From contig JAVEDP010000041.1 of NCBI GenBank assembly GCA_030841085.1, positions 310,001-374,000 on the forward strand: DNA of 64,000 nucleotides, given 5' to 3'. Position numbers and translations under genes: made by a program. Position 1 is the first letter of the stretch. Every line of letters starts with the position of its first letter. This document shows, one piece after another, positions 1 to 8,970 of the stretch. The notes beneath the pieces are model-generated. The model did no database searches and was not told where the DNA came from. It was given only the letters and a program-made list of their open reading frames with translations. The stretch comes from Pyrinomonadaceae bacterium (lineage in GTDB: Bacteria; Acidobacteriota; Blastocatellia; Pyrinomonadales; Pyrinomonadaceae).

Positions 1-909
1 GCATCGTTTCCTGAGTTGCTTCGCGCGGGAGATGTCGTCGTCATCAACAACACGCGCGTGTTTCCGGCGCGCTTACTGGGACAACGCGATCCTTCCGGCG
101 GGCGCGTGGAAGTATTTCTCCTTCGCGAAATTGAGCCGTCGATTTGGGAAGCGCTCGTGCGGCCGGCGCATCGATTGAATGAAGGTGCGCAAGTGCGCTT
201 TGGCGATTCAAGCTTGCGAGCTGAAGTAGTTGCCTCTTCAACCCGGGGGCTGCGTACGCTTAAGTTTGCTGGAGAAAAACCACTGGATACGTTGATAGAC
301 GAGGTTGGGCAGACGCCGCTCCCGCCTTACATCAAGCGCATGAGCGGTAGTTCTGAAACCGATAGAGAGCGGTATCAAACAATGTTCGCGCGCGAAAGAG
401 GGGCGATTGCGGCGCCAACTGCCGGCCTTCATTTCACGCCTGAAATCATAAAGGCTCTGCACGAGCGAGGGGCGCGCATTGCAGAAATAACTCTTCATGT
501 CGGCTACGGCACATTTGAACCCGTCCGAGTAGACGAGATTGCGGGACACAAAGTGGCGGCGGAATTTTTTAACGTTAGCGACGCAGCAGCGCAGATGATT
601 AATGAAGCGCGCGCCGCAGGTGGACGCATCGTCGCCATTGGGACGACCACCACGCGCGCTTTGGAAACGGCCGCGGGAGACGACGGAATTATCAGCGCCG
701 GAAACGGTGCGACCGAACTAACCATCAAACCCGGTTACAAGTTTCGCGCGGTTGACGCGCTGCTAACAAACTTTCATCTGCCGCGCTCGTCTCTTTTGAT
801 TCTGGTTTCCGCTTTTGTCGGGCCCGAGTTGGCGCTAAACGCTTATCGCGATGCGGTAAAGGCGCGATTTCGTTTCTATAGTTACGGCGATTGTATGTTT
901 GTGATCTAG
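1..909 (+). CDS. queA: S-adenosylmethionine:tRNA ribosyltransferase-isomerase, 5' end outside window
   Basis: QueA transfers and isomerises the ribosyl part of AdoMet onto 7-aminomethyl-7-deazaguanine in tRNA, giving epoxyqueuosine, the penultimate step of queuosine synthesis in the cytoplasm. The reading frame is open from the first base, so the gene starts upstream; a TTG at 16 is internal. The visible 302 residues carry the family landmarks VVINNTRVFPARLLG near the left edge, GAIAAPTAGLHFT in the middle, HVGYGTFEPV, and the C-terminal TNFHLPRSSLLILVSAF followed by YGDCMFV. The family is about 340-350 residues, so roughly 40 are missing. Identification is firm from these blocks; whether other queuosine genes lie upstream cannot be seen. 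Confidence 0.95.
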   Translation, partial: ASFPELLRAGDVVVINNTRVFPARLLGQRDPSGGRVEVFLLREIEPSIWEALVRPAHRLNEGAQVRFGDSSLRAEVVASSTRGLRTLKFAGEKPLDTLIDEVGQTPLPPYIKRMSGSSETDRERYQTMFARERGAIAAPTAGLHFTPEIIKALHERGARIAEITLHVGYGTFEPVRVDEIAGHKVAAEFFNVSDAAAQMINEARAAGGRIVAIGTTTTRALETAAGDDGIISAGNGATELTIKPGYKFRAVDALLTNFHLPRSSLLILVSAFVGPELALNAYRDAVKARFRFYSYGDCMFVI

Positions 910-971
910 TGCTTAGCAAAACGATGATGTTAGACTAGAACCAAACCAGAAACCGCTTAATTGCATTTCGC

Positions 972-1520
972 ATGGCAGTATTAAAGAAAATTCGTTCTCG
1001 TTTGTGGGCGCCGCCAGCTGAGGTTTACGTCCCCGAGCCGCAACTCACGGCGCCGGTAGCGGTAGGTGCGCGCTACGATATCCGTCCGCTAACGATTTCC
1101 AGCCTCGATGACTGTTGGCGCCTCGATCAGCGTTGTTTTGTGGACGGCGAAGCTTACAGCCGCGAGACTTTCGAATACCTTTTGACAGCGCCCGAATCAG
1201 TTTCCTATCGAGCCGCAACTGCCAACGGCGCGATGGTCGGTTTCGTCATTGGCTTAATTGAGCCAGATCATACCGGACACATTACGACAGTTGGTATTGC
1301 GCCTGAACACCGACGCCGTCACCTGGGTCAACGCTTAATGGCTGAAGTTGAAAAGGGATTTAAGAAACGAAATGTGCGAATAGTGCGCCTGGAAGTGAGG
1401 TCACTCAATATTCCCGCACAAAAGCTCTACCAACATCTCGGATACGCGATTACTCAACGATTACCGAAATACTATTCAAATGGCGGGGATGGTTTATTGA
1501 TGCTGAAATCGCTTGAATAG
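972..1520 (+). CDS. GNAT-family N-acetyltransferase, RimI-like
   Basis: A 182-residue acetyl-CoA-dependent N-acetyltransferase. After about 35 residues of variable N-terminus, the GNAT fold spans residues 36-180: the acetyl-CoA pyrophosphate loop (motif A) is VGIAPEHRRRHLGQ at about 107-120, and motif B is IPAQKLYQHLGY near 150-160. These features and the overall sequence match RimI, which acetylates the N-terminal Ala of ribosomal protein S18, but related enzymes act on other protein N-termini or small molecules, so the substrate is open. The N-terminal extension is longer than in E. coli RimI (148 residues). It follows queA by about 60 bp in the same direction; no strong ribosome binding site is visible before the ATG. 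Confidence 0.8.
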   Translation: MAVLKKIRSRLWAPPAEVYVPEPQLTAPVAVGARYDIRPLTISSLDDCWRLDQRCFVDGEAYSRETFEYLLTAPESVSYRAATANGAMVGFVIGLIEPDHTGHITTVGIAPEHRRRHLGQRLMAEVEKGFKKRNVRIVRLEVRSLNIPAQKLYQHLGYAITQRLPKYYSNGGDGLLMLKSLE

Positions 1521-1528
1521 TCGTACGC

Positions 1529-2113
1529 CTAGCCTTTACGCAGTTCAGTCAAAACCTGCTTAGCCACTGCCTTTAGAGTATCAAAAACTCCTGCCCCACT
1601 CGACGCAACCGCTTCAACGATTGGCTCTTCTTTTCGTCTCAATTCTGCCGCCAGGTCGGCTGCCGGGATTACATTTGGCAGATCGCGTTTGTTGAGTTGC
1701 AGAACGTAGGGCAGCTTCATCAAATCGTAACCCTGTGCCTTGAGATTCTCTTCAAGGTTGTAAAGCGATTCGACGTTTGCATCCATGCGCTCTTCCTGCG
1801 AGTCGGCTACGAACACTACTCCGTCAACACCTTTAAGGATGAGTTTGCGTGATGCGTCATAAAACACCTGGCCAGGCACGGTGTAGAGATGAAAGCGCGT
1901 TTTAAAACCGCGCACAGTTCCCAGTTCAAGCGGCATGAAGTCGAAGAACAACGTGCGATCCGTTTCGGTCGCCAGACTGATGAGCTTGCCGCGCGCTTGT
2001 GGCGCCGTGGCCTCGAAGATGTGTTGCAGGTTCGTCGTCTTGCCGCAGAGACCCGGCCCGTAATAAACGATCTTGCAGTTAATTTCTCGCGATGCGTAAT
2101 TGATAAAGGTCAT
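1529..2113 (-). CDS. mglA: MglA-like Ras-superfamily small GTPase
   Basis: A 194-residue small GTPase of the MglA group, which in Myxococcus sets cell polarity for gliding and type IV pilus motility. The P-loop GPGLCGKTT is at residues 19-27, the switch-II region is TVPGQ at 78-82 (MglA proteins lack the usual Asp of DxxG), and the guanine-specificity motif NKRD is at 141-144. The gene follows mglB on the same strand with a gap of about 20 bp, the standard mglBA order; MglB is the GTPase-activating partner, so the two very likely work as a pair at the inner face of the membrane. No motility or pilus gene is visible nearby, so the output of this switch is unknown here. Confidence 0.92.
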   Translation of the reverse strand: MTFINYASREINCKIVYYGPGLCGKTTNLQHIFEATAPQARGKLISLATETDRTLFFDFMPLELGTVRGFKTRFHLYTVPGQVFYDASRKLILKGVDGVVFVADSQEERMDANVESLYNLEENLKAQGYDLMKLPYVLQLNKRDLPNVIPAADLAAELRRKEEPIVEAVASSGAGVFDTLKAVAKQVLTELRKG

Positions 2114-2134
2114 AAGGCACTTCCCTGGGAGGGA

Positions 2135-2611
2135 CTATTGAAAAAGGCTATCGATATCTTCGTCAGTGATTTCGGCGAAGGGTGAGTCTGAATCGTCTTT
2201 CGGGGCGTTCACGATTTCTTCCATCATGGCCGACAACTGCTGCGACACTTGCTTTGATCTCAGCTTGACCAACCCCAGGCTGGAACGTTCATCGAAGACC
2301 ACGATCAAAAGCGTCCGTCCGATCACCGAAATATGTATGCTTTCATGCGCGCCTTCGTGAGAGAGGGTAGGAAATTCTTTCTCGCCGATAAGCTCAGCCA
2401 TACCGCCCGTTGCCGCGACGTTACCGGCTGCCAGCGACGCCAGGCTGGTTGTGTCAAGATTTCCGATCTCGCCCTGAACGGCAATCTCCTGTCCGTCCTT
2501 GTCCACTAAAAACACGACCCGCGCAGACGAATCCATCCGCAGCCGAGCGAGCACGGCTTTGAGTTGGTGGTACTGGCGCTCGTGTAACGTGATAGGCGTG
2601 TGTGCCATCAA
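2135..2611 (-). CDS. mglB: Roadblock/LC7-domain protein, MglB-like GTPase-activating partner
   Basis: A 158-residue protein with one roadblock/LC7 domain over roughly residues 15-125 (VVFLVDKDGQEIAVQGE, SLASLAAGNVAATGGMAELIG, LIVVFDERSSLGLVKLR) and an acidic C-terminal tail (DEDIDSLFQ). Roadblock proteins dimerise and, as MglB, stimulate GTP hydrolysis by MglA. It is the first gene of a two-gene minus-strand operon with mglA. The acidic tail is longer than the bare domain and could mediate partner contacts, but this is inference. Confidence 0.88.
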   Translation of the reverse strand: MMAHTPITLHERQYHQLKAVLARLRMDSSARVVFLVDKDGQEIAVQGEIGNLDTTSLASLAAGNVAATGGMAELIGEKEFPTLSHEGAHESIHISVIGRTLLIVVFDERSSLGLVKLRSKQVSQQLSAMMEEIVNAPKDDSDSPFAEITDEDIDSLFQ

Positions 2612-2952
2612 TACAACTTTCGTTTTGATTTTGGCGAGGGACTGACGACGGGCGGGTTAAGCCATGGCTTTTCCGGGCAAGCCATTGAAAATAAAGTGAT
2701 TTTCTTGATTCAAAGTTTGTCCTGGCAGAACGGCGGCTCACTCGAACGGCCGCAAGGCAATGTAACATAGCCAACAATGTGCTACAAGTGTTTTCCCTTG
2801 TTGGCACTCTGCAGGGTTTGTAGTCCTTTCCGATGCTCTGAAACGGGCGAAAATCCTCATTTCGCATTGAATTGGGAGCCCAGCTATGTTACTCTCCCAC
2901 CGCAACTTCGCAGCAATTGCGGCCACAATCCACCTGTCATTTTGATTCTTCC
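2612..2952. other. Intergenic region between mglB and the H1-like TPR gene
   Basis: About 340 bp with no convincing gene. It must hold the mglB promoter (leftward) and that of the TPR gene (rightward). It contains one long-range inverted pair, GTAACATAGC at 2762-2771 and GCTATGTTAC at 2883-2892, and a small palindrome around GCCATGGC near 2663. Short reading frames here lack family features. Confidence 0.5.
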
Positions 2953-3828
2953 ATGAGTGCAGTCACCAAAGGTCTTAGGCGTTCAACGTCGCGTGCCGCC
3001 GTTCGTCGTGCTGTGTCCAAAACCGCCGCCAAGCGGCGCGCATCAAATGCAAAGACCGCACGTCCAAAAGCAAAGCGCGCGCCCGCTCGTAAACCAATAG
3101 CGAGAAAGAGCGCCAAGCCTAAGGCATTAAAGAGCAAGAAGGCTGCGTCAAAAAAACTCGTCGCGAAGAAAGTTCGGACCCAAAAGAAACCGATTACGCG
3201 CAAGGCAGCGCCGCGCAAGCCTTCTGTGGCCAAGCACAGCAAGCCATCGCTCACGGGAGTCAAAAAGACTCAGAAGCTGGCCGCTGTTCGCGCGCTACGT
3301 CCCATTGCAGTTGCACCAACTCCGCCACGCCAGCCAACGGTTGACGAGGCCGCAGCGTTGAAAGCATTTGAACGCGCTCATAAGGAATTCACGCGCGGTC
3401 ATTTCGGCGAGGCCCGCAACCAGTTTCGCGCCCTGCTCGAAAAATATTCTAAGGTTTCCGAAGTGGCGGCACGCGCTCGCACCTATCTTGCTGTTGCTGA
3501 CTCACGAATGCGGACCGAAAGCATTCTGCCGCGTGATGCCGACTCTCTCTACGATCGCGGGGTGATTGAGCTTAACCGCGGCGAATACGTTGCCGCGCAG
3601 GAAATGTTTGAGCGCGCGTTGAAACGTGAACCCGAGGCGGCTCACATTCACTATGGTTTGGCGGCGACACGGGCAAGACTGGGCTCACTCGACCTCGCGC
3701 TGCAATCACTGCAGCGTGCGCTCGATCTGCAACCAACCTTACGCGTCCGCGCGCAACACGATCACGATCTGACCTCTCTGCGCAATGACCCGGATTTCGA
3801 CCGCCTGGTTTTTCAGCCTCGCCTGTAG
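2953..3828 (+). CDS. Histone-H1-like Lys/Ala-rich tail fused to a TPR domain
   Basis: A 291-residue protein in two parts. Residues 1 to about 110 are very rich in Lys, Arg, Ala and Pro, in the KxAxKPxxK style of eukaryotic H1 tails and of bacterial H1-like DNA-binding proteins, with no acidic stretch. Residues 120-285 carry tetratricopeptide-type helices, for example LYDRGVIELNRGEYVAAQEM and IHYGLAATRARLGSLDLALQ. No signal peptide or membrane segment is seen, so it is probably cytoplasmic and may bind nucleic acid through the tail and protein through the TPRs. The ATG at 2953 is preferred; an upstream in-frame start at 2872 would add 27 residues without the tail's composition. The function is unknown; the combination is unusual. 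Confidence 0.75.
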   Translation: MSAVTKGLRRSTSRAAVRRAVSKTAAKRRASNAKTARPKAKRAPARKPIARKSAKPKALKSKKAASKKLVAKKVRTQKKPITRKAAPRKPSVAKHSKPSLTGVKKTQKLAAVRALRPIAVAPTPPRQPTVDEAAALKAFERAHKEFTRGHFGEARNQFRALLEKYSKVSEVAARARTYLAVADSRMRTESILPRDADSLYDRGVIELNRGEYVAAQEMFERALKREPEAAHIHYGLAATRARLGSLDLALQSLQRALDLQPTLRVRAQHDHDLTSLRNDPDFDRLVFQPRL

Positions 3829-3940
3829 CACCCTGCCCTTCCAACTTATTCCCGAGTAAGCAGTTTGAAAGCATTCGCCTTTTAGGTATCATTCTGACGA
3901 GAGCGCGAAACCCGCGCACCCTACGCTGGAGAAGCTAAGT

Positions 3941-4972
3941 TTGCCTTATCTGTCCTCGGAAAAATCCGGTCTCAATCTCGTAGCGCTAGGCGGCGGCACC
4001 GGCCTTTCGACGCTGCTCGCCGGCTTGAAACGTCTGGTGGACGAGCGCGACTCTTCGGAGCATTGGATTGAGAACTTATCGGCGATTGTTACCGTCTCGG
4101 ACGATGGCGGGAGTTCTGGTCGTTTGCGCGACGAGCTGCAGATGCTGCCGCCGGGTGACATTCGCAACTGCATGATTGCGCTTTCGGAAGATTCTACTTT
4201 GCTTTCGCGACTCTTTCGTCATCGCTTTCGCGGCACCGGTGAACTTGGCGGTCACAGCTTTGGCAATTTGTTTCTGGCGGCGCTTACGGAAGTCACTGGA
4301 GATTTCACCGAAGCCGTTCGCCTCTCTTCGGAAGTGTTGGCCAGCAAGGGCCACATCTTCCCATCAACTATCAGCGACGTTCGTTTGGTTGCTGAATTGG
4401 AAGATGGCAACGTCGTTCTTGGCGAAACTCAAATCTCCGCGTCGCGTGTGCCAATTCGGCTTCTTCGGCTTGAACCGGAACAGTGCCTGCCGCTGCCGCA
4501 GGCGTTGAAAGCGATTCGCGCCGCCAACGTTATTACGCTTGGTCCAGGCTCGCTGTACACCAGCATCCTGCCAAACCTGCTGGTCGCGCGCGTTTCCCAG
4601 GCGATCGGAGAAAGTGGCGCCACTAAGATTTTCATTTGCAACTTGATGACTCAACCCGGCGAAACTGACAACTACTCAGCGCGGGAACACGTCGAGACGA
4701 TTAAGCGGTACGCTCCTGAAATTCAGTTTGACTATGTCGTAGTTAATGATCGCCGCATTACCGCCGATCAGGCGGCGCGTTACGCACAAGAAGGCGCGCG
4801 GCAAATCGGCATTGATGATGATTCGCTTGAAGGCGCGCTCAACCAGTCAACCCAAATCATCCGCGCCAACCTGCTCGAAGAAGGTGAAAAAGTGCGGCAC
4901 GATTCAACGCTGCTGGCGCGCGTCGTGATGTCCTGTCAGCAACAAGCTGCTTCACGCCCGGTGCCCGCGTAA
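3941..4972 (+). CDS. yvcK: YvcK/GlmR family gluconeogenesis factor, UDP-sugar binding
   Basis: A 343-residue member of the YvcK/CofD-like family. It starts at TTG with GGAG about 10 bp upstream. The nucleotide-binding N-terminus is LVALGGGTGLSTLLAGL, followed by the family signature TVSDDGGSSGRLRDE and LPPGDIRNCMIAL, then ITLGPGSLYTSILPNLL. In Bacillus, YvcK (GlmR) binds UDP-GlcNAc and stimulates GlmS, adjusting carbon flow into peptidoglycan precursors. Here it lies 4 bp before glmU, and glmS follows, so the genomic context agrees well with that role. The family is distinct from true CofD (lactyl-2-phospho-transferase), which has different neighbours. Confidence 0.92.
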   Translation: MPYLSSEKSGLNLVALGGGTGLSTLLAGLKRLVDERDSSEHWIENLSAIVTVSDDGGSSGRLRDELQMLPPGDIRNCMIALSEDSTLLSRLFRHRFRGTGELGGHSFGNLFLAALTEVTGDFTEAVRLSSEVLASKGHIFPSTISDVRLVAELEDGNVVLGETQISASRVPIRLLRLEPEQCLPLPQALKAIRAANVITLGPGSLYTSILPNLLVARVSQAIGESGATKIFICNLMTQPGETDNYSAREHVETIKRYAPEIQFDYVVVNDRRITADQAARYAQEGARQIGIDDDSLEGALNQSTQIIRANLLEEGEKVRHDSTLLARVVMSCQQQAASRPVPA

Positions 4973-4976
4973 TCGA

Positions 4977-6398
4977 ATGCAAAAACAGCCTCTCCCGCAG
5001 TCGCGCGAAACGCGTCAATCGCTAGACATACTGATTCTCGCAGCCGGATTGGGCACGCGAATGAAATCGAAGCGTGCAAAGGTGCTGCACGAACTTGGCG
5101 GCTCTCCGTTGATCGCCTACGTTTGCCGCACCGCGCAATCTCTTACCCCAGATAAGATTTTCGTTGTCATCGGTCATCAGGCCGCCGAGGTGATGAAGGC
5201 GGTGGAAGCCGAGGTCGGAAGCCTCGCTGAATTTGTCACCCAAGCGCAGCAACTTGGAACTGCAGATGCTGTGATAGCCGCGCGCGCGCAACTCGAAAAT
5301 CGCAATTCACTGCTTGTGATTCTGTCCGGCGACGTGCCCTTGTTGAAACCGGAGACTTTGGAACGTTTCATCGGTGAGCATCGGTCCAGCGGCGCAGCAT
5401 GTTCCATTCTGAGCGTGCGGTTGGAAAACCCAACTGGCTACGGCCGCATCGTGAGAGATTCAAATGACGGGTTCGCTCGCATAGTCGAACAACGCGATGC
5501 GACTGACGAAGAACGCAAGCTCAGGGAAATTAACTCGGGAATCTATTGCTTCGACGGCGCGAAATTGTTGGCGGCGCTCGATCGCGTCAAGCCGACCAAC
5601 ACTCAAGGCGAGTTTTACTTAACTGACGTCGCTGAGATCCTAATCAAGCAAGACGAGAAGGTGAACGTCCATCTGCACGGCGACGCGCGCGAAGTTTCCG
5701 GCATCAACACGCGGGCGGAACTCGCAGAATTTGAAAACCTTCTGCGCCGCAACACCGTTCGCAAATTGATGTTGGAGGCGGGCGTCACCTTTCTCGATCC
5801 GTCGCGCGCATACATCAGCGCCGCCGCCAGGCTGGGCCAGGATTGCGTTATCTATCCGGACGTTGCAATTGAAGGTAATTCAGAAATTGGCGAGGGTTGC
5901 GAGATTCATTCCGGCGCGAGAATCATCAATTCCCGGTTGGGCAACAACGTGGTGATAAAAGACCATTGCGTAATCGTCGATTCCACGATCGAGTCAAACT
6001 GTGCAGTCGGACCTTTTGCACACCTGCGCATGAACACGACGATTGCGGAGGGTGCGGTAGTTGGCAACTTTGTGGAAGTAAAAAAATCTCGCCTTGGACG
6101 TGGATCAAAGTCGATGCATCTGACTTACCTCGGTGATGCGACCATTGGCGAAAAAACTAACATCGGCGCCGGCACGATCACTTGTAATTACGACGGCAAG
6201 GACAAGCATCCTACAATCATCGAAGACAACGTGCGCATTGGATCGGACACGATGCTGGTCGCGCCGGTGAGAGTCGGCAGTGGATCGGTTACGGCTGCGG
6301 GCTCGGTTGTTACCGAAGATGTACCGCCAGACACTTTGGTTGCGGGTGTTCCTGCAGTTATCAAGAAGAAGCTGAAGAATGAAAGTGCTGAGTACTGA
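4977..6398 (+). CDS. glmU: Bifunctional N-acetylglucosamine-1-phosphate uridyltransferase / glucosamine-1-phosphate acetyltransferase
   Basis: GlmU acetylates glucosamine-1-phosphate with acetyl-CoA and joins the product to UTP, giving UDP-GlcNAc for peptidoglycan and LPS. The N-terminal pyrophosphorylase domain opens with ILAAGLGTRMKSKRAKVLHE (about residues 20-40). The C-terminal half (from about 260) is a left-handed beta-helix of hexapeptide repeats, with NFVEVKKSRLGRGSK, LTYLGDATIG and GAGTITCNYDGKDKHPT as the acetyltransferase active-site region. At 473 residues the length is normal. It starts 4 bp after yvcK. The last codons (NESAEY) fall within the first arm of the tandem-repeat hairpin that separates it from glmS, so the extreme C-terminus seems to be repeat-derived. 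Confidence 0.97.
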   Translation: MQKQPLPQSRETRQSLDILILAAGLGTRMKSKRAKVLHELGGSPLIAYVCRTAQSLTPDKIFVVIGHQAAEVMKAVEAEVGSLAEFVTQAQQLGTADAVIAARAQLENRNSLLVILSGDVPLLKPETLERFIGEHRSSGAACSILSVRLENPTGYGRIVRDSNDGFARIVEQRDATDEERKLREINSGIYCFDGAKLLAALDRVKPTNTQGEFYLTDVAEILIKQDEKVNVHLHGDAREVSGINTRAELAEFENLLRRNTVRKLMLEAGVTFLDPSRAYISAAARLGQDCVIYPDVAIEGNSEIGEGCEIHSGARIINSRLGNNVVIKDHCVIVDSTIESNCAVGPFAHLRMNTTIAEGAVVGNFVEVKKSRLGRGSKSMHLTYLGDATIGEKTNIGAGTITCNYDGKDKHPTIIEDNVRIGSDTMLVAPVRVGSGSVTAAGSVVTEDVPPDTLVAGVPAVIKKKLKNESAEY

Positions 6399-6490
6399 GT
6401 ACTGAGTGAAAGGGAGAAAATTAGCTCTAACTCATTGCTCAGCACTCAGCACTCAGCACTCGGCACTCAGTACTCAGCACTCAGTACTTT
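6384..6490. repeat. Heptamer-type hairpin between glmU and glmS (CACTCAG/GTACTCA units)
   Basis: The left arm (6384-6408) is a run of GTGCTGAGTACTGAGTACTG units; the right arm (about 6432-6488) is a longer run of CACTCAG-type 7-bp units complementary to it. It covers the glmU stop codon and ends in a T-run (6486-6492), so it could double as a terminator or processing site within the operon. The glmS ribosome binding site (AAGGA) lies just after it. Confidence 0.85.
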
Positions 6491-6507
6491 TTTATTAAGG
6501 AAACCAT

Positions 6508-8370
6508 ATGTGCGGAATTGTTGGCTACGTTGGAAACAAACAGGTCGTGCCCTTAATTATCGAGGGACTGCGCAAGCTGGAGTATCGCGGCTACGATTCA
6601 GCGGGCATTGCGGTCGTCAATGAGGGCCACGATCTCGAAATACGCCGGGCCGAAGGCAAGCTCCGCAATCTTGAGGAAACCATTCGTCTCAGTCCGCTCG
6701 ATGGCACTTACGGGATTGGTCATACGCGCTGGGCCACTCACGGCCGGCCCACCGAAGAAAACGCCCACCCGCATCGCGATTGCACCGGCCGCGTGGTCGT
6801 GGTCCACAACGGCATTATTGAAAACTATCTGCAACTGAAAGAGCGTCTGCGCAAAACCGATCACCAGTTCGTTACTGAAACCGATACTGAAATCATTGCC
6901 CACCTGATCGAAGAATATCTGAAAGAAGATCACAACTTCGAAAACGCGGTTCGCCGTGCGATGCTGGATCTAAAAGGCATCTTCGCGCTGTCCATTATTA
7001 ACGCGGACGAGGCGGACACGATCATCGCCGTGCGCCAGGGGCCGCCGGTTGTTATTGGTTTAGGCGATGGCGAGTATTTTGTGGCTTCCGATATTCCGCC
7101 GATTCTGCAACACACACGCGACGTCTTTTTTCTCGGCGACGGTGAGATGGCTATCCTCACCAGAGACGCCGTTCGCGTTACTGACTTCGAAGGCAATTCT
7201 GTCCAGCCCGCCGTCCAACGCATCACCTGGGATCCGATCATGGCGGAAAAGGGCGGCTTCAAACATTTCATGCTCAAGGAAATTTATGAGCAGCCGCGTT
7301 CGGTTCGCGACACGGTCCAGGGCCGCATTTCTTTGGACACGGGCCGCGTGTTTCTCGATGAGATGAAGAACATCACCGAGGCTGACTTTAAGAAGTTTAC
7401 TTCGATCAAGATTGCCGCGTGCGGCACGTCATGGCATGCAGGCCTGGCGGGCAAGTACATGATCGAGCAGCTTGCACGAATTCCGGTAGAAGTTGATTAC
7501 GCTTCCGAATTTCGTTATCGCGATCCGGTGATGGACGAGAACACGCTGATGCTGGTCATTACTCAGTCTGGCGAAACTGCGGACACGATTGCCGCACTGA
7601 GAGAAGCGAAAGAGCTGGGAAGTAAAGTGCTGGCCATCTGCAACGTCTTTGGATCGATGATCACGCGCGAGGCCGACGGCACCGTGCTCACTCACGCCGG
7701 TCCGGAAATCGGCGTCGCATCCACCAAAGCTTTCACTTGCCAGATGGTCGCGCTCTATTTGCTCGGGCTTTACCTGGGCAACATTCGCGGGACGTTATCG
7801 GCTGAAGAAGCAAAACACCATGCGCAGCAACTGGCTGAATTGCCGGTCAAGCTTGAACATTTGCTGAATGAGTCAGACGACATTGAGGAACTCTCTAAAG
7901 AATTCTTCCGCGTAACGGATTTTCTCTATCTTGGCCGTGGCATAAATTTTCCCGTGGCGTTGGAAGGCGCTCTGAAGCTCAAGGAGATTTCCTACATTCA
8001 CGCTGAAGGCTATCCGGCCGGCGAGATGAAGCATGGTCCAAACGCGTTAATCGACGAGCGTCTGCCGGTGATGTTCATCAACACCCGCGAAGACGGCAAC
8101 CGCTCGTCGGAACTGCGTTATGAAAAGACGCACTCAAATATTGTCGAGGTTAAAGCACGGGAAGGTATTGTAATTTCGGTGCTGACCGAAGGCGACACGA
8201 TGTCTTCAGTCGTCTCGGATTACGTCATCAACATTCCCCCAGCCAGCGATTTGTTGGGTCCGATTCTCTCAATCATTCCCTTGCAACTGCTCGCCTATCA
8301 CATCGCGGTGCGGCGCGGCTGCGACGTGGACCAGCCACGCAACCTGGCGAAGTCAGTTACGGTGGAATGA
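6508..8370 (+). CDS. glmS: Glutamine-fructose-6-phosphate aminotransferase (isomerizing)
   Basis: GlmS makes glucosamine-6-phosphate from fructose-6-phosphate and glutamine, the first committed step to UDP-GlcNAc. After Met removal, the mature N-terminus is the nucleophile Cys of MCGIVGYVG. The class-II glutamine amidotransferase domain fills about residues 1-220 ([18 protein letters not shown]), followed by two SIS sugar-isomerase domains ([22 protein letters not shown]; then [20 protein letters not shown]). The C-terminus [11 protein letters not shown] is the conserved family end. Its 620 residues are standard. AAGGA sits 7 bp before the ATG. It is third in the yvcK-glmU-glmS run. No glmS ribozyme-like core was recognised in the short repeat-filled leader. 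Confidence 0.98.
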   Translation: MCGIVGYVGNKQVVPLIIEGLRKLEYRGYDSAGIAVVNEGHDLEIRRAEGKLRNLEETIRLSPLDGTYGIGHTRWATHGRPTEENAHPHRDCTGRVVVVHNGIIENYLQLKERLRKTDHQFVTETDTEIIAHLIEEYLKEDHNFENAVRRAMLDLKGIFALSIINADEADTIIAVRQGPPVVIGLGDGEYFVASDIPPILQHTRDVFFLGDGEMAILTRDAVRVTDFEGNSVQPAVQRITWDPIMAEKGGFKHFMLKEIYEQPRSVRDTVQGRISLDTGRVFLDEMKNITEADFKKFTSIKIAACGTSWHAGLAGKYMIEQLARIPVEVDYASEFRYRDPVMDENTLMLVITQSGETADTIAALREAKELGSKVLAICNVFGSMITREADGTVLTHAGPEIGVASTKAFTCQMVALYLLGLYLGNIRGTLSAEEAKHHAQQLAELPVKLEHLLNESDDIEELSKEFFRVTDFLYLGRGINFPVALEGALKLKEISYIHAEGYPAGEMKHGPNALIDERLPVMFINTREDGNRSSELRYEKTHSNIVEVKAREGIVISVLTEGDTMSSVVSDYVINIPPASDLLGPILSIIPLQLLAYHIAVRRGCDVDQPRNLAKSVTVE

Positions 8371-8386
8371 AAGTTACTTATCGGCA

Positions 8387-8641
8387 ATGAACAAGCAGAA
8401 ACTACTTCGGAAGGCCTTGACCACACCGAATAATCTACGTTTCAGTGAAATGGTGAATCTGGCCGAAGCTTTCGGGTTTCGATTGAGCCGAACAAGTGGG
8501 AGTCATCACATATTTTCGCATGCTGCAATTAGAGAGTTAGTGAACCTGCAGGAAGTCAGGGGCAAGGCAAAGGCGTATCAGGTTGGCCAGTTTCTTCAAC
8601 TTGTGGAAAAATACAATTTTAAATTAGAGGATGACGAATGA
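8387..8641 (+). CDS. hicA: HicA-like mRNA interferase toxin
   Basis: An 84-residue protein with the small double-stranded-RNA-binding fold of HicA toxins, which cleave mRNA in the cytoplasm. The key segment is FGFRLSRTSGSHHIFSH: the conserved GSHH contains the catalytic His. The tail VGQFLQLVEKYNF is typical of the family. It begins 17 bp after glmS and overlaps the next gene by four bases (ATGA), the usual hicAB arrangement and a sign of translational coupling. The short gap to glmS suggests it could also be read through from the glm operon. Confidence 0.85.
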   Translation: MNKQKLLRKALTTPNNLRFSEMVNLAEAFGFRLSRTSGSHHIFSHAAIRELVNLQEVRGKAKAYQVGQFLQLVEKYNFKLEDDE

Positions 8642-8859
8642 AGGACTATCACATCAACATTTTTTTTAGCGAAGAGGACGAAGGGTACATTGCAGACATT
8701 CCCGATCTAAAGATGTGCTCAGCCTTTGGCAAAACGCCGGCAAAGGCTTTGGCGGAAGTTGAGGTAGCCAAGAAGCTATGGCTCACAACGGCTCGTGCGG
8801 AGGGCAAGCCAGTTCCGAAACCGCGATATCGCCCCGCTATCTATAGGCTCGCGTCTTAA
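8638..8859 (+). CDS. hicB: HicB-like antitoxin
   Basis: A 73-residue partial RNase-H-fold antitoxin of the HicB type: INIFFSEEDEGYIADIPDL is the standard N-terminal strand pair and CSAFGKTPAKALAEVEVAK the following helix. HicB binds and neutralises HicA and often represses its own operon. The short C-terminus (KPVPKPRYRPAI) has no clear ribbon-helix-helix or HTH DNA-binding domain, so autoregulation by this protein alone is uncertain. It overlaps the toxin gene by four bases. Confidence 0.85.
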   Translation: MKDYHINIFFSEEDEGYIADIPDLKMCSAFGKTPAKALAEVEVAKKLWLTTARAEGKPVPKPRYRPAIYRLAS

Positions 8860-8970
8860 TGAATAGATGTACCGATGAGACTTTCCTCCTCTGCGAATGC
8901 AATACCTGCCTCTTTTTCTCAACGGAGCATAGCGACGCATGAATGTTTCACCCCGTTCGGAACGCTTGTT

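Noticed and set aside
6399..6507. glmS ribozyme
   Set aside because: The leader is only 109 bp and is made of the CACTCAG hairpin; no ribozyme core is seen.
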